This document shows positions 1-12,600 of a DNA stretch of 64,000 bases, one piece after another. A program made the position numbers and the translations under genes. The stretch's first letter is position 1, and the number at the start of each line of letters is the position of its first letter. The notes under the pieces are model-generated. The model made no database searches and was not told the origin of the DNA. It was given only the letters and a program-made list of their open reading frames with translations. This DNA is from Cinclus cinclus. Its lineage: Eukaryota > Chordata > Aves > Passeriformes > Cinclidae. The stretch covers positions 228,501 through 292,500 of the forward strand of contig NC_085084.1 of the NCBI RefSeq assembly GCF_963662255.1. Direction: 5' to 3'.

Positions 1-1629
1 TTTAATATTGTTTCTTAGTCAGAGGTAGCAGGCTGAACAAAAGCAATGCCTGAGTAGTATGTGCAGTGCCTGAGCATGTGCTCAATGGACCTGTCAGTCT
101 GCCAAATCCCTGCTGGGCAATCCCTCATGCCTGCTGTCCTTGGATCTCTGGGAAGGTGTGATGGGAAGAGAACAGAGATCTGCAGATGCTCCAACGGGTG
201 TTTGTACCTGCTCCAACCCGTCCAATTTCTTCTCTCCAGTCCTCTTCTCTCCAGCTTTCCTCTTCCTCCCAAGGCAGCCCTCTCCTGCTTTCCCACAGAT
301 TTACATGGGCCATTTCTGTTCCTCCCCTCTTTCCTGCCCTCTCCCCACTACCTGCTCTCATCCCAGCACCGACTGAATTCTCTCAGCAGCCTCCACCATC
401 CTATGTGCAATGCTAAAAAGGAGGAACCTGATCAAACTAAAGCATGAGACATGTAACTGAAATAAAGTGTAGCACAACCCACCCTGGTGGAAAAGCAGTT
501 TACTTTTTATAAACCTAGCACAAAATTTAGGCTTTTATACCTCTAATTGCTACAAGATGTTGTTAAAATATGCTGTTTCTCAGGGCAGGAACTGGACACC
601 TTCCCCCTCAACACTAACAATTTCAGTCAGAGGAAGAGGGAAAAGGTACAATCCTCCGTCATGGTCACTCCTCTGCTTCCACAGAAATGCTAAGCACAGC
701 TATGCAGAGAAGAAAACACAGCCCTCAGCACAGTCAAGTATTTCCTTATGGAGAAATACGAATCAGAAATGTGAATGCAGGCTGAGAATGTGCAAGGCTG
801 GCATCAATATTGCCAGATCTTCAATCCATATTGCCAATGGCTCCTCACACTTGAGAAGTCTTGTGCAAATTTTCAAGAACAGTATATATTTATGTAATGT
901 TTTCTCATTAACTACTCAAAGGTGTTTCACAAATCCCATCTGAAAATCCTGTCACAGCATTTTTTTGTATCATATTAAGCACTGTTTACAATAAACTGGT
1001 CACAAAGTGGTGTGATTACCAAAGCAGCACATTACCAGGGTTCAAGCCTCATGGGGAGCCACAGCCCCCACAGTAACTGCACCTACAACGGCACCAAACC
1101 TTTACCCAGGGAAAAAACAATGGAGAAAGCCACAGAGTTTGCTGTTTTGTGGCATGTTGCAAAGTCCAAGCTGAACAAATCCATGTTAACTCATGAACTA
1201 TTTCAAAGCCAAACACCAAGTGACACACTTTCTTCATTTTCCAAAATACTTTTGTTTTTCCTGTTGGAGTCCCTTGGAGTCTGGTGATCCTGTGGAAGTC
1301 AGAAGCCTTCTGCCTTCTTTTTTTGGGGTAGAAACTTTCCCCACAATGCTGAATTCCCTATCACGTCCCCAGTATGGGACTGATATTACTAAAAAAAAAA
1401 AAAAAAGGCAAAAACAAACTTAAAAAAACCACATTAAACAAACCTCCATCATTTTTAATGCTTTTCTTTCACTTCTTCACCTGCACCTGAACTAAGATGG
1501 TGAAGGTCCACAGTATTGTAGGGCCTTTATGACAGCATGTTTATGGAAAATACAGAAATCTTAAATGTCTTTTCCAATATAAATGATTGTGTGGTTCTGT
1601 GCCTGGGGGAGGTAGGAAATACAGGAAAA

Positions 1630-1835
1630 GGTAGGATATTAGCAAAAAAGAATATTATGGTAAGGTTTGTAAATTTTTGGAACAGGCTGCCCAGGGAAGG
1701 AGAGTCACCATCCTTGGAAGTGTTCAAAAAGCGCTTGGATATGAGTTTAATGATGAACATGGTGGTGGTGCTGGGCTGACAGCTGAATTTGATCCTAAAT
1801 GTCTTTTCCAACCTTAGCAATTCTGTGATTCTGTA
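1630..1835 (+). mobile_element. CR1 LINE 3' end fragment
   Basis: The segment reads through the typical CR1 3' tail: the GGAACAGGCTGCCCAGGGA motif, then GTCACCATCCTTGGAAGTGTTC, a TGGTGGTGCTGGGCTGA-like stretch, and TCTTTTCCAACCTTAGCAATTCTGTGATTCTGT. The closing ATTCTGTG direct repeats mark the 3' terminus of chicken-repeat-1 elements. It is 5' truncated, as nearly all CR1 copies are, and diverged. The left boundary is approximate. It lies in PAX5 intron 6, antisense to the gene. Confidence 0.88.
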
Positions 1836-3684
1836 AGTGCAAATGCTGTTTTCAGAAACATTATGCAGCACTTTCTGATTACATGTCCTTGGAGGCATGC
1901 GATTAGAGAGGCAGCAGGAACTGAACAAACTCTGTGCAGTGACAGCAGGCAAAGTGACTGGCTTGGATATCTTAACCACAGTGTTTTGTCCTGAAAACAA
2001 AAAGTGTCAGGACGGCTGCTAAGAATGTGGAGTGAGGGAGATGCTCCTTGCCCTTCCTGCATGCTGCAGGCATGCCTCAAGGAAAAGGAGGCCCTGGGCA
2101 AGGGAACATCAGGGGAGTGATGCAGTGCTTGCTTTGATGTGACATTCAGCAAAGATGAATAGGCACAGAGCCCCACTCATCTTGTGGGGTAAATCTCAAC
2201 CTATTCTTCCCCTTGACTAATTATCTGAGACCCACTGACAACCAAATCTGACCAGGTCCAAAGCATGAAGGCTTCAGGACAAGGTGCTGAAGACTGGGGC
2301 AGAGCAGCATTCCCTACCTCAGGGACAAATATTCTGTCTGCCCTACCATAGTGCACGGAAATGGGCTCCTCACCTTCAGAAATATACCTAAGAACATCAG
2401 AAATTGTCTGCATATTGGTATAAAAAATTGAGCAAAATAGAGACAAGCTGACAAGTCAGTGTACCTATAGAGTGCTGGTTCCAAGTAAAGAGATTCTGTC
2501 TGATGACACACACAGAACATGTTGCTGCTGGATGCCCCACTATCATGATAGGCTTCCAGTGAAGGATCCTCTATACAGAAAAATCATCAAAGACAACATG
2601 TTTTACTGAAACATTTCAGTTTTTATCAAAACATTTTCTATTGGAAAGACAGGTTCAGCCAGGCACACGGGTGTAATAAAATCAGTATTCTGCTGCTAAA
2701 ACTGCAGAAGACACCTTGACACCACACATGCAGTGGAGCATCACCACAAGCAAACAGCATCAGGCAAACAGAAGGGGCCCCACCGCCAGTATTACTTAAG
2801 CACCTCTTCCACTCCAAAAGCTACTTCAGCTCTTATGCCAGAGAGGTATTTAGGGTTATATTTTCAAATTTTGCTCTTCAGTCACAAGAATCAGAGAAGA
2901 ACCACTTGAACAAAAACACCCACAGGGGATGTGCAATCAACCAAATCTCCCACTTGTTACCAAGCCTCACAGTTTGACAATGCCTGAAAGTCATTCATCA
3001 GGTACATAATCTGATGACTATTTCTTGTGCAACATCATTCAAGTAATTACTTAATGCTGTGTTTCAATTATTTAGAGAAGTCCTAATGACCAGTGAGATA
3101 CTCCAAGCCTAACAGAGCATCCGACAAGTGCATTTCTTCCTGGTTCACTCCATAGCTCCCATTCCAGGGGTGCATTCATCACCTCCAGGACCTTGTTCTC
3201 CCTCAGCCCTTTGTACCTGACTTATCTGGATGGACTCAGACTTGAGGTCAGCTCTGAGTCTGAAGGGAATTTTGCAGGAGAAACCCTCGCCTGTCCACTG
3301 TTGCCCTTATTTCATTCAATTTTCAGAGTAAGAAGAGCAGAGTGTAAGATCATGCCCCGACATGTTAATCTACTTTCTTAGTGCAGGAGTTATCTCCTTT
3401 CAGGTTTTGGGGTTTTGTTCATTTGTTTGTTTGGAGCATTCTACAGCAAAAAAAAAAAAAAAAAAACCAAAAAAAACGCAGTCATTATTCATATGAGCAG
3501 AGAGGAATTTTGAATCAGTCCCTTTTGTCTGGAAGTGGCTTAACACCACAATTGCTGTTTGTCATCATTCAGACACTGGTGTAAGTTGTTTTGTTCAACC
3601 CCATCATAAAAAAAAGGCAACCCAAAACTATGGCATTCTTTTGAAAGCCTCTGCACTGAGCAAGTTTCTCAAATTCCTTGGCAC

Positions 3685-4207
3685 TGTTATAGATAGGTAA
3701 TATGATAATCGACTCTCACAGTTAGGGGATGGGTATTGTGTGTATGTTAAATTAAGTTTAATGTCTAGTTAGGTTATTGTAGTTTGTTGTTTATATGTGC
3801 TCTGCTGTCTCCACAGTCCCCTTTCCCCCTCTGTATTGTCACTACCATCAGCCTGGGTTGCCCCACACATGTGGAGGGAGGGCATGTGCCCCTTACCTGG
3901 GGCAGGTGGGAATTTGGGGGAGCCTGTTGCTAGGGGGGCAAAGCATGACAACACCTGACCTCCAATCAAGGTGCAAGAAAGGAGTCTCCACCAATGGACG
4001 AAAGAAGAAGAAGAGTTGACTGACAGACTTTAGGAGGGGCCAGGGTTGCCTGATGCAGCACGAGGGGTATAAAAGGTGGAACAGCCATTTTGAGCACATT
4101 GCAGCTGGTCGTGTGTTCCCAATGCATTGCTCTTATTTTCATATTCAATCCTTTGGCTGTATTTTGTTAAGGTTTAATAAACCTTAAAGTGAGCATCATT
4201 TCTCACA
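3685..4207 (+). mobile_element. Solo LTR of an endogenous retrovirus
   Basis: This 523-bp block starts TGTTAT and ends CTCACA (the TG...CA retroviral termini). It is flanked by GCAC on both sides (3681-3684 and 4208-4211), which would be a 4-bp target-site duplication. Inside there is a TATAAAA box at 4068-4074, and about 100 bp further on an AATAAA polyadenylation signal at 4176-4181. This is the U3-R-U5 order expected for a plus-strand LTR. No gag, pol or env sequence adjoins it, so it is most likely a recombination-derived solo LTR. A 4-bp duplication would fit a gammaretrovirus-like (class I) element, but the family was not identified. It lies antisense to PAX5 in intron 6. Confidence 0.75.
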
Positions 4208-5399
4208 GCACTGCATGCCAAGCAACTCTCCATCTCATCCTATACACTGGATGAATCAGTGCTGCTCTTCCACACTAGTGACACTTTTCACTGCAGCCAC
4301 AAAGGTTTTCCTTAAACACATCATAACAACTGGAATTAATAAAGTGGCCAAGCAGCAAGGTAGTGGTATGACCTGAGCTGGAAGGAAGTTTCAGAGATCC
4401 ATCAGAACAGGGCCAGCTCTGGAGCCAGGACATGCAGCTCAAGAGTTCATCTTGAAAATCACCACAGACAGAGACTACACAACCTCAGACTCTGCAGAGC
4501 CTCTCCTGTGTCAGTTCATGCCCCTGTTTCTCACGCTCCCACTTTGTAGCCCCATTAAGAGTTTGGCTCCTTCTGAGATGTTTTAGCACATCGAGTTCTT
4601 CAAGGGAGCATACTCCCATCTTTGTCAATTATAAGGTGATGGGCATATTTAGAGAAAGCCCACAGAATGACTGTAAAACAGCAGTGATTTCCAAACTGCT
4701 GGATTGGAAAATGTATTTGAAACTTGTCAAAGCCTGTGGGATCCAGACATTTACTGAGGACTAAGTAGAGAAACCTTGTTCCATTCTTCAAATGCTGGTG
4801 CAAGCCCTTCACCTTAAACTGAATCTGAATGGGCCAGGCATCAGTTAAATCAACAGGCAAGTGTGTTCACTCACAGAACACTCCTTCCTTGTCTTGTAGG
4901 GCCAACACAGACATAAGGAGGTTGGTCAGTTTTGATATAACTGGCCAACTAGTGCTGTTACATGACTGCTGTTACATTGTCTGATATGGTTTAAGGACCT
5001 TGTTTACCTCTCTAAACTAAGAAAAGAAAGAAATTATTTATTGTGAAACACACAATAAACAAAGAGATGCAATTACTCAATGCTAGTTACTAAATTTCAA
5101 AGAAATGTGAACACCTCTGTGCATATAACAAGTGGGGAAAGCTTTTCTTAGATTTCCTACCTCTCTATCACACTTACAAGCCACAGAAAATCTTCTGGAG
5201 GAGATCACCTGCTGCCTTTGCAAGATGTTGTGTTCTATGGTCTGGCTGTAAAGCTGGTGGAAGGTGCTAAGCTGAAAGTCAGTGTCTGGAAAAACATCCC
5301 CTTTCAGCATTAACTAACGGGAACGGTGCTCTGACTGCAATTTCCAAACATTTTCCTGAGCTATTGGAGGTTAGGATTTTTTCTTTTTTTCTTTCATGT

Positions 5400-6465
5400 C
5401 AAGAGAATAACGACTGATACTTAAGAGGCACAAGAAATGGCCAAGATAGGGGAAGGTGCAGCTGGCTACTTTCTTACCTTGGGGGGGGGGTTTGGGGGGG
5501 GGCGGGGAGTGTCTCTATGGAGGGACAGAAATACTGTGATATTTTTGCAGGGGGGTGGGCTCAGCCTCTCTCACTCTCTTGCTCTGGACATTGGAAGGGA
5601 GAGAGGCTCTGCTCTCTGTGGGGAGAATTTGCCACTACCACGGGATTCTGTCCCCTGCTGCTTTCTCCTACCCTGAGTGAAGCTGATCATAAGAGCAGCA
5701 GTTGCACTGGGACTTTATTAATGCCCAACCTCACTAAAAAAAAACCACCTTCTCCAAGCACTCGGGTGCCTCAGGGGAAACATCAGCACCCCTCCCTGTC
5801 CCCGATCCCAGGGAGCTTGTCCCTGCCGTGTTCAGCAGCCCGTCCACCGCTGCCCAGCCCTGCCACTTCTCTGCCATTGCTCTGGGCTTTTCACTGTGCT
5901 GCAGCCCAGAACCCCCTCCCTGCCAGGACACCCCTACAGCTCCTGGGACAGCTGTGGAGTTTCTGACACATTTCATTTGCTGCTCTGGATTGTGCTAGTC
6001 CCTGCTGTCCCTGCTGCTGCTCCAGGGTTCCTGCTGCTCCCCTGTTTCCCCGTCTAAGGGGGATTGCCCCATTCCCCCTTCCCGCATGAGGGAGACGTGG
6101 CCCAGCCCGCGCACAGCGCCCCCTGCAGGCGCGGGGGAATCATCGCACCCCACCCAGCCGGGAGCCAGCAGCGCCCCTGCTGGCTGTGCCTGGAACTGCA
6201 CCAAGGGGAAGGGCCTGCAGCGGGAGAAGGCTGGGACTGGGCCCGTGGGTCTGCTTGTTCGCTGCTGCTGTTGGTGGTGTTTGTTTGCCTTGTTATGCAC
6301 ACACACTCTAGTAAAAAAATCCTATTCCTTTTCTCATCTTTGCCTGAAAGCCCCTTATTTTCAAAGTTACAGTAATTTGGGGGGAAAGATGTCATACTGT
6401 TTCCATTCCAAGGGAGGTTTCCACCTTCCTTGCAGACACCTGTCTTTCAAGTCAAGACACCAGGT
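5400..6465. mobile_element. Probable long LTR of an avian endogenous retrovirus
   Basis: This block of about 1 kb differs in composition from the flanking AT-rich intron. It has two G runs (5481-5490 and 5494-5502), CTCTCTCACTCTCTTGCTC-type pyrimidine stretches, repeated CTGCTGCTCC motifs and a CpG-containing core at 6080-6200. It ends with a segment around TTTGCCTGAAAGCCCCTTA (6343-6360) and CAGACACCTGTCTTTCAA (6433-6450). That layout resembles long LTRs I recall from songbird ERVL-type elements, but this is memory-based. Termini and target-site duplication could not be fixed, so the ends are approximate. It contains no recognisable viral gene. Two CTCF-like motifs lie inside it. Confidence 0.5.
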
Positions 6466-9400
6466 TCTCAGGGAAAAAGCACATCACTCTCCTCAGTGTC
6501 ATCCTCATCCCTGGCGAGTTTCCAGAGCAGGGGAGAGCTGATCTTCCTTTGCCCACTGCTGACCATGCCACATGTCACCAACATTACTTTTGCACAAGCC
6601 TGTGCACAATGTGGGGAGCCTGCCAGGGGGAGAAGACATCCCCCCAGTTTATGCGGAGCAAAGAGAAAAGAGACAAGGACAAAGGAGATGTGGAAGCACA
6701 AGCCACAGCAAGACTAGATTTTCCTTTAACTTATGATTTTGTATTTTTACATATAGTCATATCTGAGAGCAGTCGGGAGGGAAAAGGGGATGTTTAAAAC
6801 CAGGAATACAATGCAATTCTCAAAGGAGCTGTCTACCCTGGTATTTTGGGATTCCTCCTCTTTGATGGGTCAAAGGGAGGAGGAGGTGACAAGGACTCCC
6901 CTGTGTAGGAAAAGGACTCACACTTGGCAACCTTGGAGACAGACAGTCCCCAGGCAGAGTCATGTGAGCTGGGGAATGTAGTCCAGCAGCCCCAATGCTC
7001 AGACCAAGAGAGAAGCATCATTTGCATCAGCTCCAGCCATCAGTGAGGCTTCCCTAACACCGTAACAGGCACTAGGAGAGCTCCAGTCTTTCAAATTTAC
7101 CCTGAAATCCCTGAAATGTGCATGCTGTTACTCTTCCCCAGCTTGGTCTCATTGCGCTGACTGCCATCACAGCAGGGTGGATGTGGTGAAGCTCTCTCCT
7201 GTACCAGCAGCTTCTCTTCAGCATGGTCCTGCTCCCCAGGTATTACAGACCACAGGAAATGCTCCCTGCCACCCCCTGGCAAAGTCTTCAGGAGAAATCA
7301 TTACCCCAGGCTGCCCATTACTTCTAGACAAAGTGGGAAAGCTGGTCACCACCTGTTTCTGCAGAGAGGGACTTCTGGGAAGGGGCATTGAGAACTGAGC
7401 TGCAGTGGGGGTGCAGGGTATCGCCATCTCTGTGCCAGACTGGAGAGTGGGCAATGCCTGGATTATCCACCTGCCCTTCTTCCCACTTCTCTTGCTTACT
7501 CAAAGACCAGCCATTTCAATTCCAGACCCCCTTAGATATCCTCAGCTGCCCCTGAAAGCTGCAGGGTTGCTTTTCACAAGGATGATGTTGATGCAGGAAG
7601 ACATTTGCTGGATACATGGCTCCTGTCATGCTCCTTCCCCAGAAAACTCCTTTCCTCCACAGCCCCACTGTCACACAGAAGACACACATGTATCATACAA
7701 AATCTGCTGTGACTGTCACCACCCAACATAACATGACACAACAAGGTGATACACGCACAGAATTCTGTGCAGTCTTCAGAAGTTCATGCACAAAAAGAGC
7801 TCACAAGGAAGGGCAAAGGAGTGGGTATGCAAAGAGCAGGTACTGGCCAAAGGAGCTGTCCTTTCTGCTGCTAGTTTAAAAGAAAAGCCTTTCCACTCAA
7901 AAAGCAAAACAAAACAAAACCAAAAAAAAATATTCTATCAGGAGCAAACAGTATGGCAGGTTGCTTTCTCCTTTTTCAATCTAAACCAGAGCAGAGCCAA
8001 AGGAGAAGGTGGTGCTTCCCTCTGCATCCCCGACAGTGTGGAGAAGGGACACAGGGCTCACAGAAGACACTCTGTCCTTAGGAGGCTTCAGCCTCTACAG
8101 CAGCACAGGTGTAGCATGAGAGCATCTGAGACAGACAGTGGAGCTCTATCAGACACTTTTGCAGAATAACTTGATGATGCTGAACTGGAGACAGCAGCTG
8201 ACAGCATAGTCATGAGGCTTAAAGTGCTTTGTGCATGGAACAGCTCCAGAAAAAACACCTCATGCAAGTAGATGAGGGTAAGTGCTGCTGTTATCTCCCA
8301 GAGGTTGCTGCACTATCCCAGCCAAGCATTCCATGTTACAGCTGAACCCTGGTCCTCTCATCTTTTGTTTAACTGTTTAATTTTTACTATTATTTAAAGG
8401 TTCTACTGGACAAGAAAAAATACCGCCAGCCTGAGATTTCCTTCTGAGTAATCTTTAAAGGGCACAACTGGCTGGCAGAGAGGCTGCAGTAGGTGGGGGT
8501 ACACCCCCACAGCACGCACATGCACTGCCCAGGTGGGAGCAGCTCATTCCCACACCACCCAGCCGCGGAACATGGCTTACCATGGGGATAAGCAGCCAAG
8601 CCCAGCACTCAGGGAACCAACAACTGCAGCAAGGGGCCAGTTGCCACATCCTGCCGAGCAGCAGGAGCACAGCTGTCTCCCCTGCAGCCTCCACACAGGG
8701 CAGGGGTCATGGGTGCCTGTGCTCCCAGCTGCTGTCCCTCCACCCTCCTGCCTGCCTGGACCCCACGCCCTTTCCATTCGGTAGGGGTATTGATCTGCTG
8801 GCAGCAATGGGCTGGATAATTAGCCAGGAATTAGGGTTTCTATTACAGTCAGGAGGCTGCCCCAGCTGATTTATCACCTGAATAATTTACTGTGATTGAA
8901 AGGAAATTAAAATGAACTCCATTTGACAACTGTGCGCTTTTATGGGCTTTAGTGAAGACTCAAAAGCCAAATTAATAGCCTGGTGTTGTTTGATAGTCTA
9001 CTGAGAGTAAATAGGGGAAGACTTTTTGTCTCCTGATGCGCTTTCCTAGGCTTGATTTTAGAGTTGGGATTTTCTTCCCCTCCCACCAGTAAGGCTATGG
9101 TCTGGAACAGAAGAGATTTCAGCTGTAAAAGCCAGAGAGCTGCCCTTGCTCCCTGCTCCTCTGCACTGCCAGCACTCACCCTCTCGTTCTCTTCCCTGTG
9201 GGTACAGAGGATCACAGGCTCAGCAGATTGAGGATGAGCAGGTACTGCCTGCCAGCAACCCCTGGCCCAAGCTGGCACCAGCGTGGGCACCATCAGCCAG
9301 GGCAGCCCACCCAGTTGCCAGCAGGGGGGCCTGAAGGAAGGCATGGGGGCAACACAGCCACCCACAAATTCATCCTGCATCCCACAACCCCTTATCCCCA

Positions 9401-9945
9401 CCTGGGAGCCCCACCACTTTGGCAGAGCTGGAGTTGCATCTCACCGTGGCTCAGAGAGCTGACCCTGCAGCACCATGTCTTCCTACCCACGACTGCCTGG
9501 ATTCCTGCAGAGCTGGCAGAGCATTGCTAGGTTCTGCTTCACCTCTTCCTTCTCAGTTTTATAATTGTGGACATTCATTGAGCCACATATTATTGTTCCC
9601 TTTTCCTTTTTAACTTGCTTTCCATTTAGCACACTATGTAATGTGGCCATGGTTAAGAACTTGCCTTGGTATGCTCAGATCATTTCTGCAATTGGCAGAT
9701 ATTGAGAAAAGATTTGGTTCTTCAAACTATCCACTAATAATTTTCATAATTTTCACTGTTTCTGGACAACATGAAGTATTAGGAAGACACAAACAAATAT
9801 TGGCTCTGCATTTCTCAATAGAAGTGTCAGGGTGTTTTCAATGTTCAACGACCTCTGTCTAGCCAAAGATTTTTCAAGAAAAAACTTATTTCTCACACTC
9901 TGGGGACCAGGACCAAGCATAATGTTCTGCAGTTCATGGAGCCAT

Positions 9946-10030
9946 TGCATGGTTTGGGTTGGGACTGATCTTAACAATCATCTCATTTCAACACCCCTGG
10001 CACTGGCAGGGACACCTTTTAGTAGATTCA
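9946..10030 (-). mobile_element. CR1 LINE 3' end fragment
   Basis: GCATGGTTTGGGTTGGGACT, then ATCTTAACAATCATCTCATTTCAACACCCCTGGCACTGGCAGGGACACC in pieces, matches the reverse complement of the CR1 tail (consensus-like: TGGTTTGGGTTGGAAGGGACC ... GGGCAGGGACACC). It is short and diverged. It reads in the same direction as PAX5. Confidence 0.8.
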
Positions 10031-12488
10031 TTCCTTCCTTCTGCTTCTCCAATAATTGAACTTTGGGAGTGAGTCCTCTTAATACAGAAATGTGTTATAC
10101 TTTATAGCTTTACTAACATTGTTCCCAAAGATCAAACACCAGTACTTTAAGGGGGATTGTGCATCTTGCTCCTCTCAGAAGTTGCATTCCAGCCGCTCCT
10201 AGCAAAAAAAAACCAAGATTCCTCCTTCAAAGCTGGAGTGTGCTTAGGCAGAAAGCAAAACTTGAAGGTTTTCAAAAGAAGTTTATGCCCCTTTCTTGGT
10301 AAATTCAGAGAAGTACTTTGGTGCAACTCTCTCTGCATCAGGTTTAAACTTCATGCAATTCTTCCACTCTTTCCACTTCATGGTAACTTTGGGGGGATTC
10401 CTTGGCTATCCAAATTCCATCTGCCTATGCCTATCTTCAGATCCACATTTATTTGCACTCCATTTCATGAATACCTGTGTTACTACATGTTTGCCAGGTT
10501 ACTGGTGTCTGTATGAGCACAGCATATCTACGTTTTATCTGGAAATCAATCTGAGAACAGATATTCTGTCTAGTTATAGCTTAAAGCAGTGGGAAAGCAC
10601 CAACATGGGCTGACGAATTATTTACTATTAGCAGCAAGCAGTTATCTTCTTAGCTGGTGACCAACATAGTGTTGAATCTGGTCGCATCATGTTATGCCTC
10701 ATTATGGCCCTGATCTAAAGTTTACTGAAGTCAATAGAAATATTCCTCTTGGCTTCAATGAGTATTCAATTGGACCCATGTGTGAAACTGAAAATACAAA
10801 AGAATCCATTTCTGTTGTGAACAGAAATCCAGCATGGCTAATTCTTTTCTTTATTCTGCGAAAATTAACTCACTGTCTCTCCCATTGAGCCAATCCAGCT
10901 GCATATCCTTCACACTGCATTTTTCACTCCTAGATGCATTAATCCTGTTCTCACAGCCTCCACAAGCATATTGGTCCACGAGCCCTGGGCTTGACCCCTG
11001 CCTGCTTTGATGGGACTTTCCTTCATATGCCTGAAGTCCTCAGGTCTCCTTGACTTTCCTGGGTCTTGATCTGCAAGAACATCTCCTGTCTTTGTCAGTG
11101 CTTTGACTGGAGAATTGCTTGAGTCAACAGTTCATAAAACAGATGGCATAGACTTGGCCAGTCTGGGCCAACTTCCCAAAGGTGCTGTGGAGAGCTTCTC
11201 CATCCTTCTGGCTAGAATCACAGGAAGCCACTGGAGGACAATCACCCTCACAGCCCCACAGAGTGGTTTGCTGAGTACAGCCAGTGCTTCAAGTTCTTCT
11301 AGGTCTTAGTAGACAATAGGCACTGGAAAATTCTGCCACTCAGTGTTGCAACTCTCTGCACAGGAGGAGCAGTGGTTCTGGATAAAGTCTGAATTGTCAC
11401 TGCAGTTACCATGAATAATGGAGGGCTGCCTGTGGCAGGGGCCAGGCTGAAGTATGTTGGTCTGACACAGGTATTGCTTTGTTCCAAGGGAATCTGGGGT
11501 GTTGGCAACACCAACAGCCTTCCCTTTGGGCAGGGAGCCAATACACTGGGGAGCAGCAGGGCCCATCCACATACACACACAGAGTACAGAGAGAATGGGA
11601 GCTGCTGCGAAGGATTTCCTTGTCCAAGGCTTGAGAATTACAAGGTCTGGCATTACATAATTGCTGGCCTGCAGATAGACTAGACACTCAGAGCTGGTAC
11701 ACAGCAGCCATATACAGAATGGCAGTGCAACACTGATACTGCAAACATGCTAGTGTATACTATGTGCATTTCCACACCCATGCCCAGAAATTAGTGAAAT
11801 CAGTTTTCCATGAACATTTGCAGCCAGTGTAAATTAATCATGGGCTGTTTGCAGAAAATGAGCACAAAGGGGCACAAACATGAGAGAATGGCCTTCATTC
11901 TTATGAATTCTTTTACCAGAAGGATTCATATTTGTAGCAGGGCTCTGTCAGGAGGAGGTGGGCCAGAGTGCTTCTGAGTACTGACTTTATGTCATGTTCC
12001 TTCAGACCACACAGAGACATGGAAGGACTTGATGCTGTTTGCACAGACATGCCTCAGGCCCTGTCTCCCTCTGCCATGGGATGTTTTCATGCTCCAGACA
12101 TGCAGGAAATGCATCTGTGCTTCGCAGCACACATGTGCATGTGCTCAGCTGCACCTCTAGATGTTAGGCTGCAAAACAAGGCAAGTAACAGCTGATGCCT
12201 TATTTCTGCCCCTTGATGCACAACATCTGACAGTATTTAATGGCAGAAGCATACGGTGGGATCCCTGCCTCACCCAGCACACACAATCATCACTATTTCT
12301 CTCAAAGGATTATCTGATGCTTTATTTCTCTGTCATTGTCCAGTGATTGCCTTCCCTCTCAACATGGTATCAGCCCTTCCCCAAAGACCACTACCTGTTC
12401 CTCATCAGTCTCTCCATAGATGCCACAACTTACAACTGATGTGAAAGTTAATATAATTATTGCCAACAGTACAGCATAGATTTGCAGA

Positions 12489-12600
12489 TCCACAAAATAT
12501 TCTAAGTTGGAAGGGACCCACAAGGATCATTGACTCCATCTCTTAAGTAAGGAACCCACAATCTTGGTGTTATTAGCATCATGCTCTGACCATGTCACAA
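12489..12600 (-). mobile_element. CR1 LINE 3' end fragment (GACCCACAAGGATCAT type)
   Basis: CACAAAATATTCTAAGTTGG followed by AAGGGACCCACAAGGATCAT is the reverse complement of the tail of a CR1 subgroup ending in GATCCTTGTGGGTCCCTTCC plus ATTCT repeats. The right-hand end fades into unique sequence, so its boundary is approximate. Confidence 0.72.
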
